This document shows, piece by piece, positions 8,973 through 18,588 of a stretch of DNA of 64,000 bases. The position numbers and the translations under genes are program-made. The notes below the pieces were generated by a model, which was not told the origin of the DNA, searched no databases, and worked only from the letters and a program-made list of their open reading frames with translations. Position 1 is the stretch's first letter. Each line of letters begins with the position of its first letter. The DNA is from Aquimarina sp. AU474 (GTDB lineage Bacteria; Bacteroidota; Bacteroidia; Flavobacteriales; Flavobacteriaceae): assembly GCF_900312815.1 (NCBI RefSeq), contig NZ_OMPE01000009.1, forward strand, positions 1,674,001 to 1,738,000. Direction: 5' to 3'.

Positions 8973-10046
8973 ATGGAATCACAGATCAAGATTACTAGAA
9001 CATCAAATTCGGCCTTACAGCATATAGATTTTGAAAACATCCCATTAGGGAGAACTTTTACTGATCATATGTTTATTTGTGAATATGAGGATGGGAAATG
9101 GCAAAATCCTAGGATTGAACCTTTAGAACTTATCCCAACGCATCCCGCTGCAATGGCTTTACATTACGGTCAAGCTATTTTTGAAGGTATGAAAGCTACG
9201 GTTGGCACGAATAGCACCCCGTTATTATTTAGGCCAGAAGAGAATGCTAAGCGTTTTAATCATAGTGCAGCGAGAATGGGGATGCCATCTGTGCCCGAAG
9301 AACTTTTCGTAGAAGCGGTAAAACAAATTGTAGGAGTAGAACATAATTGGATTCCACCACAAGAGGGTAGTGCTTTATACTTAAGACCATTTATGTATGC
9401 AGACGAACCGTTTATAGGTATGCGTGCAGCGACAAGTTATAAGTTTATAGTGATATGCTCTCCTGCGGGACCATTTTTTACCAAAAAAATAAGGTTATAT
9501 GCAGAAACCGAATATATAAGAGCGGCAGATGGTGGTACTGGCGAGGCAAAAGCAGCCGGGAATTATGCGGCTGCCATATTACCTACAGAAAAAGCTAAAT
9601 CCAAAGGATATGATCAGGTATTATGGTTAGATGCTAATGAACATAAATATGTACAAGAAGTAGGTACAATGAATATCTTTTTTAAGGTTGAAGGTAAATT
9701 TATAACCCCCAGTACAGGCGGCTCTATTTTAAAAGGAATAACACGAGATAGTGTAATCACTCTTTTAAAGGACAAAGGTTTCGAAGTAGATGAACGCCCA
9801 ATTACAATAGACGAGGTGATACAGTTTTCTAAAGATGGGAAATTAGAAGAAGCATTTGGAACGGGAACGGCGGTTGCTATTGCAATGGTAGAAGCCATTG
9901 GATATAAAGATGAGGTAGTAACATTACCAGGAAGTAATCCAGTAAGCCAAGATGTTAAAAATACATTGGATGAAATTAAGGCTCAGAAAAGAGATGATAC
10001 TCATGGATGGATCATACCTGTAGACGTTGAAGAAAAAGTAGGATAG
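8973..10046 (+). CDS. ilvE: branched-chain amino acid aminotransferase (class IV, PLP)
   Basis: Fold-type IV PLP aminotransferase of the BCAT family, 357 residues as expected. It interconverts Leu, Ile or Val and their 2-oxoacids; aromatic side activity is common in the family. Visible signatures are GQAIFEGMKA, YLRPFMYAD, GEAKAAGNYAA (PLP-lysine region) and KYVQEVGTMNIFF. It lies between E2 and E1 of a 2-oxoacid dehydrogenase, so a catabolic role is likely: it would make the oxoacid that E1 decarboxylates. The placement after paa genes makes phenylalanine a possible substrate too. Confidence 0.87.
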   Translation: MESQIKITRTSNSALQHIDFENIPLGRTFTDHMFICEYEDGKWQNPRIEPLELIPTHPAAMALHYGQAIFEGMKATVGTNSTPLLFRPEENAKRFNHSAARMGMPSVPEELFVEAVKQIVGVEHNWIPPQEGSALYLRPFMYADEPFIGMRAATSYKFIVICSPAGPFFTKKIRLYAETEYIRAADGGTGEAKAAGNYAAAILPTEKAKSKGYDQVLWLDANEHKYVQEVGTMNIFFKVEGKFITPSTGGSILKGITRDSVITLLKDKGFEVDERPITIDEVIQFSKDGKLEEAFGTGTAVAIAMVEAIGYKDEVVTLPGSNPVSQDVKNTLDEIKAQKRDDTHGWIIPVDVEEKVG

Positions 10047-10118
10047 TAATTTTTTAGAGAATAGAAACACGAATTTGGAATAATAAACCATAGTCGTACA
10101 CGCAAAAAATTGAAGGAT

Positions 10119-12182
10119 ATGTTAGCTGAAAAAACAATAGCGAAAGAAATATTACAAAAAGCTTTTTTGACACTTTGCAAAGCGAAGTCGATGACCGAGT
10201 TGTATGAAGAGAATTTCAAAACTGTTTCAAAATATGTACATGCTACATCTCGAGGGCATGAAGCTATCCAAATAGCTACAGCAATGCAATTATTACCGCA
10301 AGATTATGCCTTTCCGTATTATCGAGATGATGCAATGTTATTGGGTGTCGGGATGCGTCCTTATGATTTGATGCTACAATTACTGGCAAAAAAAAGTGAT
10401 CCTTTTTCGGGAGGGAGAACATACTATTCGCACCCAAGTTTGCGTGATGATGATAAACCTAAAATACCACATCAGTCTTCAGCTACTGGTATGCAAGCAA
10501 TACCATCTACTGGTGTAGCTTTGGGATTACAATACAAAGAATTGATAGGTATAGATGATAAAGTATTAAAAGAAAAACCTTTGGTTGTATGCTCTTTGGG
10601 AGATGCTTCGGTTACCGAAGGAGAAATTGCAGAGGCGTTTCAAATGGCAGCTTTAAAACAATTGCCAATTTTGTATTTAGTACAAGATAATGGATGGGAT
10701 ATTTCTGCTAATGAAGCAGAAACACGAGCACAAAACGCTTATGAATATGCTGCAGGATTTAATGGATTAGATGCTATTTCTATAGATGGAGCAAACTTTA
10801 CTGAAAGCTATTTAGCAATACAGGAAGCAATACAAATTATTCGTAAAGAACGAAGACCAATATTGGTGCATGCCAAAGTACCATTATTAAATCACCATAC
10901 TTCTGGCGTGCGTATGGAGTGGTATCGAGATGATTTGGAAGAAGCACGTTCTAGAGATCCTTATCCAGTATTAAGAAATCAATTACTAAATAATGGTTTC
11001 AAGGAAGAAGACATACTTGCTATTGAGACTGAAGCAAAGACTATTGTAAAAAAGGATCTGGAAGAAGCGATGAAAGCCGAAGATCCAAAGCCAGAGGATT
11101 TATTTACCCATGATTTTGCTCCTACACCTATTACTGAAGAAACTGGTGAACGATCTCCTTCAAACAAAGAAGAGGTAGTTATGGTAGATTGTGCGTTATT
11201 TGCGGTTGAGGAGTTAATGAAGCAACATAAAGAATGCTTGCTGTACGGTCAGGATGTTGGAGGAAGACTAGGTGGTGTGTTTAGAGAAGCTGCTACCTTA
11301 GCTCAAAAATTTGGAGATGAACGAGTATTTAATACACCTATTCAAGAAGCTTTTATTGTTGGATCTACAGTAGGGATGTCTGCTGTAGGCTTAAAACCTA
11401 TCGTCGAGGTACAGTTTGCCGATTATATATGGCCAGGATTAAATCAATTATTTACAGAAGTAAGTAGATCATGTTATCTTTCTAATGGAAAATGGCCTGT
11501 CTCTATGATTCTTAGAGTTCCTATTGGTGCCTACGGTAGTGGTGGTCCTTATCACTCATCTTCTGTAGAATCTGTAGTAACCAATATACGAGGGATTAAA
11601 ATAGCATATCCTAGTAATGGGGCCGATCTTAAGGGGTTAATGAAAGCTGCATATCATGACCCAAATCCGGTAGTAATTTTAGAACACAAAGGGTTGTATT
11701 GGTCAAAGGTAAAAGGAACTGATGCGGCTAGAACTATAGAACCTTCAGAGGATTATATTTTACCTTTTGGTAAGGCAAATATTGTACAAAGAATCTGGCC
11801 AGAAGATGAAAAAGAAACATTAACCATAGTAACTTATGGGATGGGCGTGCATTGGGCATTGAATGCTACAAAAGATAGTAAAGATGTTGTAGAAATAATC
11901 GATTTACGCACATTATATCCTTTGGATGAAGAGACGATTTTTGAATCGGTAAAGAAGACAAAAAAGTGTTTAGTAGTTACTGAAGAGCCAACAAATAACT
12001 CTTTTGCAAGAGCTTTGGCAGGAAAAATTCAAGAAGAATGTTTCAAATATTTGGATGCGCCTGTAATGACAATTGGATCCGAGAATATGCCAGCGATCCC
12101 CTTAAACAGTACATTGGAGCAAACCATGATTCCGTCAACCGAAAAAGTAAAAATTAAAATAGATGAGTTGTTGAAGTATTAA
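10119..12182 (+). CDS. 2-oxoacid dehydrogenase E1, fused alpha and beta subunits
   Basis: ThDP-dependent E1 with both chains in one polypeptide of 687 residues. The alpha half (about 1-330) has the ThDP motif GDASVTEGE...QDNGWDIS. The beta half (about 355-687) has YGQDVGGRLGGVF and TPIQEAFIVG. The fusion is common in Bacteroidota branched-chain E1 enzymes. I chose ATG at 10119; an in-frame TTG at 10110 would add three residues. The stop overlaps the stop of the convergent methyltransferase gene (shared TTAA). It is the last gene of the + strand catabolic block. Confidence 0.86.
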   Translation: MLAEKTIAKEILQKAFLTLCKAKSMTELYEENFKTVSKYVHATSRGHEAIQIATAMQLLPQDYAFPYYRDDAMLLGVGMRPYDLMLQLLAKKSDPFSGGRTYYSHPSLRDDDKPKIPHQSSATGMQAIPSTGVALGLQYKELIGIDDKVLKEKPLVVCSLGDASVTEGEIAEAFQMAALKQLPILYLVQDNGWDISANEAETRAQNAYEYAAGFNGLDAISIDGANFTESYLAIQEAIQIIRKERRPILVHAKVPLLNHHTSGVRMEWYRDDLEEARSRDPYPVLRNQLLNNGFKEEDILAIETEAKTIVKKDLEEAMKAEDPKPEDLFTHDFAPTPITEETGERSPSNKEEVVMVDCALFAVEELMKQHKECLLYGQDVGGRLGGVFREAATLAQKFGDERVFNTPIQEAFIVGSTVGMSAVGLKPIVEVQFADYIWPGLNQLFTEVSRSCYLSNGKWPVSMILRVPIGAYGSGGPYHSSSVESVVTNIRGIKIAYPSNGADLKGLMKAAYHDPNPVVILEHKGLYWSKVKGTDAARTIEPSEDYILPFGKANIVQRIWPEDEKETLTIVTYGMGVHWALNATKDSKDVVEIIDLRTLYPLDEETIFESVKKTKKCLVVTEEPTNNSFARALAGKIQEECFKYLDAPVMTIGSENMPAIPLNSTLEQTMIPSTEKVKIKIDELLKY

Positions 12183-12784
12183 TTTTTCTTGAAAATCCCA
12201 AAGAGTTCATTTCCTTGTCTTTCGGGGATGGAATTATAACACTTTTCAAAAGTAATGACGCTAAAATGCTTATCTAAAAAAGACAAATAAATTGTTTTAT
12301 CACCTCCAAACGGTCTCTTTTCCATGTCACCAGTAAGAGGAATATCAAACCATAAACCTACAAGTTTGCCATGTTTGCCAAGTAATTTTGACATTTGAGA
12401 TACGTATGCGCTTCTATTTTCTTTTGTTGGAACAAAAGAACAGAAAAAAGTTTGCTCAATGATTAGATCATAATTTCCTTTTAGTGTGAAAAAATTATCA
12501 TGCAATAATTGAGATTTGGGAAAATTTGGAACTCTTTTGGCAAATGCGTCCAATGGAGTTTTAGAAATATCTAATACAAAAACATTTTTGAAACCATTCA
12601 GAAATAAATACTCTGCTTCATAGGCATTGCCTGCTCCAGGAATTAAAATTTTGATACTCTTATCTGTTAACTGATCAAAATATTCTTTTAGTGGAGTAGA
12701 TATATAACCAATATCCCAACCCATACGATTCTCGTTATAACGTTGAGTCCAATAGCTACTTTCCTGCGAGAGATTTACTTTCAT
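12179..12784 (-). CDS. SAM-dependent methyltransferase, thiopurine methyltransferase family
   Basis: TPMT-type class I methyltransferase of 201 residues. The N-terminal YWTQRYNENRMGWDIG matches the family's WxxRW..G.T.WD region. The SAM-binding glycine loop is LIPGAGNAYEAEYL, the following acidic motif VFVLDIS, and DLIIEQTFFC is the characteristic catalytic-domain segment. Bacterial members methylate small thiol, selenium or halide acceptors; the substrate here is unknown. Convergent with E1, sharing stop-codon bases, and followed 53 bp upstream on its own strand by the GH25 gene. Confidence 0.8.
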   Translation of the reverse strand: MKVNLSQESSYWTQRYNENRMGWDIGYISTPLKEYFDQLTDKSIKILIPGAGNAYEAEYLFLNGFKNVFVLDISKTPLDAFAKRVPNFPKSQLLHDNFFTLKGNYDLIIEQTFFCSFVPTKENRSAYVSQMSKLLGKHGKLVGLWFDIPLTGDMEKRPFGGDKTIYLSFLDKHFSVITFEKCYNSIPERQGNELFGIFKKN

Positions 12785-12837
12785 TATTACGTTAGTGTTT
12801 AATGCAGAAATATAGTAATTATGTGATTGGTGAGTAG

Positions 12838-13623
12838 TTACTTTTTGATTAGTTTAATAAAAGCTTCTGCGTTTCCATTAAATATATCGTAGTCTACATC
12901 TCCCAGTGCACCTTTTATTTTTTTTTGATCAGTACGTTGCCAAATGATCCATCCCTTACTTCTCCATGTATATGGTACTTCGGGTGATTGTGCTTTAGTA
13001 TAATCTGCGATCCAGAGTTTATATTTACTAAATTCGGGATGTTTTAAATATGTATTGGCAAAAATAGTATTTGTATAAACGATGGGACGAACACCTAATT
13101 TTTCTTCCACAATTTTTAACCACAATAAAGTATTGGTTTCGTACATCTCTTTGGTAACGGGTGTTTTTATTCCTAGTTCTTCAAGATCAATAACGGGTGG
13201 TAAATCTCCAGATTCTAGTTTGTTAACAGCTTCAATAAAGTTTTGTGCCTGTTTTTTAGGATTTTTTCCTGTTTCATAAAAATGGTAGGCTCCTCTATAT
13301 AGGCATGCTTTTTTTGCCGAAGTATAATTCTGTGTATACATGGGGTCTTTAAACTCGGTGCCTTCTGAAGCTTTAATATATATAAAGTTAACTCCGTCGG
13401 ATTTAATTTTTTCCCATTTAATATCTCCTTGAAAATGAGAAATGTCTAATCCTAATATACTAGGGTCAGTTTCAAGTTTTTTACTTTGAGAAGAACATAG
13501 AGGAGTAGATACTTCTACTTTTTTTTGTGAGTTATTTGGTTCTTTTTCTTCAATAGGAGTATCTTTTTTACAGGATATATTTAAAAAAAATGATATTAAT
13601 AAAAAGGGTATAATATTTTTCAT
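12838..13623 (-). CDS. GH25 family lysozyme, lipoprotein
   Basis: N,O-diacetylmuramidase-type glycoside hydrolase family 25 of 261 residues. The N-terminus MKNIIPFLLISFFLNISCKK is a lipoprotein signal with the lipobox Cys near residue 18, so the enzyme is membrane-anchored and exported. The GH25 domain starts at about residue 57 with LGLDISHFQGDIKW. The catalytic acidic pair is in PVIDLEE, and the end shows WIIWQRTD. It likely cuts peptidoglycan glycan strands, either in its own wall or as a secreted defence enzyme. It may be co-transcribed with the membrane protein 37 bp upstream. Confidence 0.85.
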   Translation of the reverse strand: MKNIIPFLLISFFLNISCKKDTPIEEKEPNNSQKKVEVSTPLCSSQSKKLETDPSILGLDISHFQGDIKWEKIKSDGVNFIYIKASEGTEFKDPMYTQNYTSAKKACLYRGAYHFYETGKNPKKQAQNFIEAVNKLESGDLPPVIDLEELGIKTPVTKEMYETNTLLWLKIVEEKLGVRPIVYTNTIFANTYLKHPEFSKYKLWIADYTKAQSPEVPYTWRSKGWIIWQRTDQKKIKGALGDVDYDIFNGNAEAFIKLIKK

Positions 13624-13660
13624 TGGTTATTAAATTTAGGTGTTAAGAGGTATTTATGTA

Positions 13661-14599
13661 TTAGGTTGTATGGTTTTTTAGATCTCCTGCAAGTGATTTT
13701 AAATTGTCAAATTCAGAGGTGGCAATAGTACTGAATCCCGAAAAATGAAAGAACTTTTTGAGTAAGAAACTCAGTATGTAAAAATAAAATAATGGTAAAA
13801 TTAAAAATAAAACAACGAGGTTGCTTATCATATTAAGAATAAGTTTCATGAGCTCTTTTTTACCATTTTTTAAGACGTCAAAAGTTTCAGAAACTCCTTG
13901 GCCAATATCAACACCTATATCTTCAACGGTATTTTTTACAGCATCTTCGGCTTTTGTAAAAATGCCAATACCCTTATGACCTTTTTCCTTTGCTTTTTTG
14001 AGCTGTTCTTCTTTTCGGATTTCTTGTTTAGATTTAATTTTTTCTCTTTTTTCTTTGTATTTGTTTTTAATCAAAGAGAGATGTTGGTGTATATTAGAGC
14101 CTAAATTCAATTCCATAGATTGAGATATATACTTAATACCATTAACGTATAATGAAAGCCCAGGGTTGATCAAAAGTATAATGATGAGTAGTTTTAGAGC
14201 GATTTGCTTATATTTTTTTAGAAATAAACCTGCCAGAAAAAAAACAGGTATTATTTTGATCAATAAGGATTTACTCATGTTTACTAAAATGGTTTGAACT
14301 CCTATTACAATATTAGCAAAGGTGAGATAGTTAATCGTTCGAGTAAAAATATCTTGAAGCTCTGATGTTACCCCGCCAATTAAAGGGATTTTGGATATAT
14401 CTGTGCCAGAAACAATACTTTTTAATTCCATAGCTAAGCCAAGACTTAACATCATATCACTATTTACATCTGATAAAAAGTTAATCGCGGGGTTTACAAG
14501 AATATTTGTACACCCTAGTGTTATAAGAATAATCGATATAATGATAATCCAAACCTTATCTTTTTTGACTAGAGTAACTAATGTATGATTTGCGCTCAT
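13661..14599 (-). CDS. unrecognised integral membrane protein
   Basis: 312 residues; I do not recognise the family. Hydrophobic segments lie near 15-35, about 100-125, 130-150 and 255-285. A highly charged Lys/Glu-rich stretch (about 170-215, with KNKYKEKREKIKSKQEIRKE) looks like a cytoplasmic coiled coil. A DVGIDIGQGV-like segment follows before the last membrane helices. The gene lies between a GH25 lipoprotein and a LytTR regulator on the same strand. Membrane location is well supported; function is unknown. Confidence 0.6.
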   Translation of the reverse strand: MSANHTLVTLVKKDKVWIIIISIILITLGCTNILVNPAINFLSDVNSDMMLSLGLAMELKSIVSGTDISKIPLIGGVTSELQDIFTRTINYLTFANIVIGVQTILVNMSKSLLIKIIPVFFLAGLFLKKYKQIALKLLIIILLINPGLSLYVNGIKYISQSMELNLGSNIHQHLSLIKNKYKEKREKIKSKQEIRKEEQLKKAKEKGHKGIGIFTKAEDAVKNTVEDIGVDIGQGVSETFDVLKNGKKELMKLILNMISNLVVLFLILPLFYFYILSFLLKKFFHFSGFSTIATSEFDNLKSLAGDLKNHTT

Positions 14600-14703
14600 T
14601 TGATTTAGGTTAAAGAGTTGTTTATTACTTACTTTAAAGATATTATTTCGGCAATAAATATGTGTAATGGTATTTACCTAAATATGAGAAATAAGTAATA
14701 GTA

Positions 14704-15435
14704 CTAGTAATACCCCAATACCTTTTTAACAGTGTTCTTATAGTGACGCCCGACAGGAATATGAATTCCTTTGATGTTAATTTCGCTTGGAGAAAATGAA
14801 TCAATAAAATCTATCGCTATAATAAAGGATCGGTGCACACGTAGAAATTTTTTGGTAGGTAAAAGACCTTCAATTGAAGATATACTTTTAAGAGCTACTA
14901 TTTCTCTATCACTTGTTTTGATTTTGATATAGTTTCTTAAGCTTTCGATGTAATGGATGTCTTTTAAAAAAATCTTTTGCATTGTTTTCTCGACTTTCAG
15001 ATATAAAAAATAGTCTGAAGTATCCAATTTGGTTTTAGGAGATACTAACTTCTCTTCTTTGGTGTTGTTCGTTAGTTTAAATACTTTATTGATAGCTTTT
15101 AAGAATCTAGAAAACTCGATAGGTTTAAGTAAATAATCTACAGCTTCTAGATTAAAAGCATCTACAGCATATTCACTATATGCAGTAGTGAAAATTACTT
15201 TTGGTGTTGGTTGTAACTCTTTTAAAAATTCGATACCAGTTATTTCGGGCATTTGAATATCCAAAAAAATCAAATCTATAGGCCTTTTAGTAATAAGATT
15301 AAAAGCCTCTAGCGCATTAGAACAACTAGCGATTAATTCTAGATTATCAATTCTTGAAATGTAATTTTCGATAATATCTCTAGCCAAGGGTTCATCATCC
15401 ACTATAATACAAGATATGTTAGATTTACCCTTCAT
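14704..15435 (-). CDS. LytTR-family response regulator
   Basis: Two-component response regulator of 243 residues. The receiver domain (about 7-120) has the acidic pair in IIVDDEPLA, phospho-acceptor Asp59 in LIFLDIQMPE and the conserved Thr/Lys region FTTAYSEYA...LLKPIE. The C-terminal LytTR DNA-binding domain (about 140-243) shows YLKVEKTMQKI, IHYIESLRNYIKI and FLRVHRSFII. It overlaps the histidine kinase gene by 11 bp, so the two are translated together. Targets are unknown; the divergent amylase gene is the nearest candidate. Confidence 0.9.
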   Translation of the reverse strand: MKGKSNISCIIVDDEPLARDIIENYISRIDNLELIASCSNALEAFNLITKRPIDLIFLDIQMPEITGIEFLKELQPTPKVIFTTAYSEYAVDAFNLEAVDYLLKPIEFSRFLKAINKVFKLTNNTKEEKLVSPKTKLDTSDYFLYLKVEKTMQKIFLKDIHYIESLRNYIKIKTSDREIVALKSISSIEGLLPTKKFLRVHRSFIIAIDFIDSFSPSEINIKGIHIPVGRHYKNTVKKVLGYY

Positions 15436-16501
15436 TTTTACCCAAATTTAATTTCAAAACAACCTCATAAGACATTCCGTTATCTTCTGTACGTAATGAA
15501 TGATTATTAGGATAAAGTAATTCTAAACGCTTTTTTACATTATCAAATCCAATGCCTCCTTCAAAATTTACGTTTTGATTTTTTTCAATTTGTTTAGCAT
15601 TTTCTACTTGCATGATCAGGTTTTGATTTTTTACAATAATATTAATCACAATCCATGAATCTTTATTGGCGCTAGCACCATGTTTGAAAGCGTTTTCTAC
15701 AAAAGGTATTAATAAGAAAGGAGATATACTATATTCTTTATCTATTTCGGTATTAAAGCTTATATCGGTATGACTATCAAATCTCAATGTTTCTAAATCA
15801 ACAAAGTTTTTTAGATATTCTACTTCTTTAGATAATGGTACTTTAGTAACGTTAGCTTCATATAGCATATAGCGCATAAGACCTGACAATTTTAATACTG
15901 CAGCTTCGGCTAAATCAGATTTTTTTATGATTAAGGAATAAAGATTATTTAAAGTATTAAATAAAAAATGAGGATGTACCTGATTACGAAGTTGATTTAA
16001 TTCGGCTTCCAACTTTTCTTTTTTAAGTGTAAGTGCCTTTTGTTGAGAATTGTAATAAAACCTAAAAAATATATAAGTAAGAGGTAGTATGGCTGCATTA
16101 TTTACATCAAGAGCTGTTTTCATAATTTCATTGATAGAAAAAAAACCTGTACTACTCCATTCTGGAAGGTAATTAGGCTCTACGTAATATAACATTATTG
16201 GCCTTTGTATAATAATGGTAATGAGAACCAAAGTGAAGAAATAAAAAACAACAAACAAAGTGAATTTTCGAGTAACAAAAAACCTGGGGATTAAGAACCA
16301 TAACGTGAAATATACTAATGCCATTTTGCCCGGAAGTGCAAAAAACTGAATAAGAAACGATCTTTCGTAATCGTCATCATACGTACCCCACGTAATACCA
16401 AAAAATACTAAGAGTCCTATCCAATAAAATATATGTTTTACGATTTTTTGAGAAAAGAAACTGTTGCTAGGTAATGTGTATATAATTTGTTCTGATTTCA
16501 T
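15425..16501 (-). CDS. LytS/YehU-type sensor histidine kinase
   Basis: Membrane histidine kinase of 358 residues with about four transmembrane helices in the first 145 residues and no large sensor domain. The HisKA-7TM/LytS phospho-acceptor motif is QVHPHFLFNTLNNLYSL. The ATPase N-box is LLIPFVENAFKHGAS and the G-box is GGIGFDNVKKRL. Partner of the LytTR regulator whose start lies inside this gene's 3' end. The stimulus cannot be read from the sequence. Confidence 0.9.
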   Translation of the reverse strand: MKSEQIIYTLPSNSFFSQKIVKHIFYWIGLLVFFGITWGTYDDDYERSFLIQFFALPGKMALVYFTLWFLIPRFFVTRKFTLFVVFYFFTLVLITIIIQRPIMLYYVEPNYLPEWSSTGFFSINEIMKTALDVNNAAILPLTYIFFRFYYNSQQKALTLKKEKLEAELNQLRNQVHPHFLFNTLNNLYSLIIKKSDLAEAAVLKLSGLMRYMLYEANVTKVPLSKEVEYLKNFVDLETLRFDSHTDISFNTEIDKEYSISPFLLIPFVENAFKHGASANKDSWIVINIIVKNQNLIMQVENAKQIEKNQNVNFEGGIGFDNVKKRLELLYPNNHSLRTEDNGMSYEVVLKLNLGKNEG

Positions 16502-16726
16502 AGAGCATACTAAAATCTGAAAAAATATTGGGAAATAACAAAATCAAGGATAGATGACCAGTAATCAGTTACAAACTACTTATTGGATTAACCTTAATCA
16601 ATTTTGGGATGATTTTACAGAAAATAACATACAACTTGTTGTTCGTCCTCAAAATTAGATGTCTGTATAAAGAATTTGTTATCAGGGTTTATACAGTGTA
16701 TCTATGAATAAAATCAGAAATATAAA

Positions 16727-18577
16727 ATGGAAAAAAGAACAATATCCTTGGTAATTATTTGTGCTATTTTTTTAGGACTATTTGTAAACGCACAACAAAA
16801 CAATAGTAACATAATCAAACATCTAGAACCCCCAATTTGGTGGGTTGGAATGAAAAACACCAAATTACAATTACTAATTCATGGGGATAAGATAAGTGAT
16901 TTTAAAGTCGAAGTCTCATATTCAGGAGTCATTGTAGAGAGTGTAGATAAAGTAGAAAACCCAAATTACTTATTTGTAAACCTTGAAATTTCTAAAAATA
17001 CAAAACCTGGGGTGTTCTCTATTTTTTTTGTAAATGGAAATGAAAAAATCGAATATGAGTATTCTTTAAAATCGAGACTTAAAAGAATAAACAAAGGACA
17101 AGGGATTGATGGCTCTGATGTTATCTACTTAATTACACCCGATCGATTTGCAAATGGAGATCCCTCTAATGACTCAACAGAAGATACCATTGAAAAGGTA
17201 AATCGAAAAGATGAAAACGGTAGACATGGAGGAGATTTAAAAGGGATTCTGGATAATTTTGAATATTTACAAGAATTTGGAATTACTACATTGTGGTTAA
17301 ATCCAGTTTTAGAGAATGATCAACCAAAATATTCATATCACGGATATGGAATTTCTGATTTTTATAAAACCGATTCACGTTTTGGTAATAATGATGATTT
17401 TTTGACTTTGATCAATAAAAGTCACAATAACGGGATGAAAGTCGTTATGGATCAAGTGTTTAATCATTGTGGCTTAGGGCATTGGTGGATGAATGATTTA
17501 CCATCAAAAGATTGGCTTAATCAATGGGAAACTTTTACGAGAACTAATTTTACTAATATCGCATCTTCTGATCCTCACGTTTCTGTAAGTGATTTCAATT
17601 TGTTAACCAAAGGATGGTTTGATTCTAATCTTCCGGACCTAAACTTAGAAAACAAATATTTAGAAACGTATATGATACAAAATTCAATATGGTGGGTTGA
17701 GTACGCAGGGTTAGATGGTATAAGAATGGATACTTATGCATATCCTAATCAAGGAGTAATGTCTAGATGGATGCAAGCTCTTAATAAAGAATATCCAGAT
17801 TTTTTTATGGTGGCCGAGACTTGGGCAAAAAGAGCATCATATTTATCATATTGGAATAATGAAACACCAAATAGAAATGGATATATTTCTAATGTGAATA
17901 GTGTGAGTGATTACCCATTGTACTATTCGATCTTAAGAGCTTTTAAGAAAGATGGAGATGTATACGAGTTATATGAAACTTTGGCCGAGGATTTTGTCTA
18001 CGGAAACCCAAATAACAATAAAGTTTTTAATGGGAATCACGATGTTGATCGATTATTAGCTCAATTAGATGGGGATGTGGATAAACTTAAATTGAGTATG
18101 GCTTTTGTACTTACCACAAGAGGGATTCCGCAAATTTATTATGGCGATGAGATTTTGATGAAAAACAAAAGACCAGATGGAAGAGTAAGAGAAGATTTTC
18201 CTGGAGGATGGAGAGATGATTCTCGCAATGCATTTACTCAAGAAGGAAGAACTATTGAAGAAAATGAAGTATTTAATTACGTTAAAAGAATTCTTAATTG
18301 GAGAAAAAACGCAAAATCTATTCATGAAGGAAAACTTACCCATTATAAGCCTGATGATAATGTATACGTTTATTTCAGGTATAACGAGAACCAAAACACT
18401 ATGATCATCATTAATAACAGTGATAAGAATATTCAAACATTTGATCTCACTAGATTTAAAGGGTCATTAAAAGGGTATACTAAAGGAATAGATATTATAA
18501 CAGGTAATGAAATTAGTAAGTTAGATAAGATTGTTTTACCAAAAAAGACGGCTTTGATTGTAGAGTTATCTATATAA
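16727..18577 (+). CDS. GH13 alpha-amylase / cyclomaltodextrinase-like enzyme, exported
   Basis: Exported glycoside hydrolase family 13 enzyme of 616 residues. The signal peptide is MEKRTISLVIICAIFLGLFV followed by NAQQ. An N-terminal beta-sandwich (about 30-120, PPIWWVGMKNTKLQ) is typical of cyclomaltodextrinase/neopullulanase proteins. The barrel shows VMDQVFNHCG, DGIRMDTYAYPN (nucleophile Asp), MVAETW (acid Glu) and NGNHDVDR (third Asp). A short C-terminal beta domain closes it. It likely hydrolyses maltodextrins in the periplasm. No SusC/SusD pair is present. The PfkB kinase follows after 11 bp. Confidence 0.88.
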   Translation: MEKRTISLVIICAIFLGLFVNAQQNNSNIIKHLEPPIWWVGMKNTKLQLLIHGDKISDFKVEVSYSGVIVESVDKVENPNYLFVNLEISKNTKPGVFSIFFVNGNEKIEYEYSLKSRLKRINKGQGIDGSDVIYLITPDRFANGDPSNDSTEDTIEKVNRKDENGRHGGDLKGILDNFEYLQEFGITTLWLNPVLENDQPKYSYHGYGISDFYKTDSRFGNNDDFLTLINKSHNNGMKVVMDQVFNHCGLGHWWMNDLPSKDWLNQWETFTRTNFTNIASSDPHVSVSDFNLLTKGWFDSNLPDLNLENKYLETYMIQNSIWWVEYAGLDGIRMDTYAYPNQGVMSRWMQALNKEYPDFFMVAETWAKRASYLSYWNNETPNRNGYISNVNSVSDYPLYYSILRAFKKDGDVYELYETLAEDFVYGNPNNNKVFNGNHDVDRLLAQLDGDVDKLKLSMAFVLTTRGIPQIYYGDEILMKNKRPDGRVREDFPGGWRDDSRNAFTQEGRTIEENEVFNYVKRILNWRKNAKSIHEGKLTHYKPDDNVYVYFRYNENQNTMIIINNSDKNIQTFDLTRFKGSLKGYTKGIDIITGNEISKLDKIVLPKKTALIVELSI

Positions 18578-18588
18578 TAAATACAATT

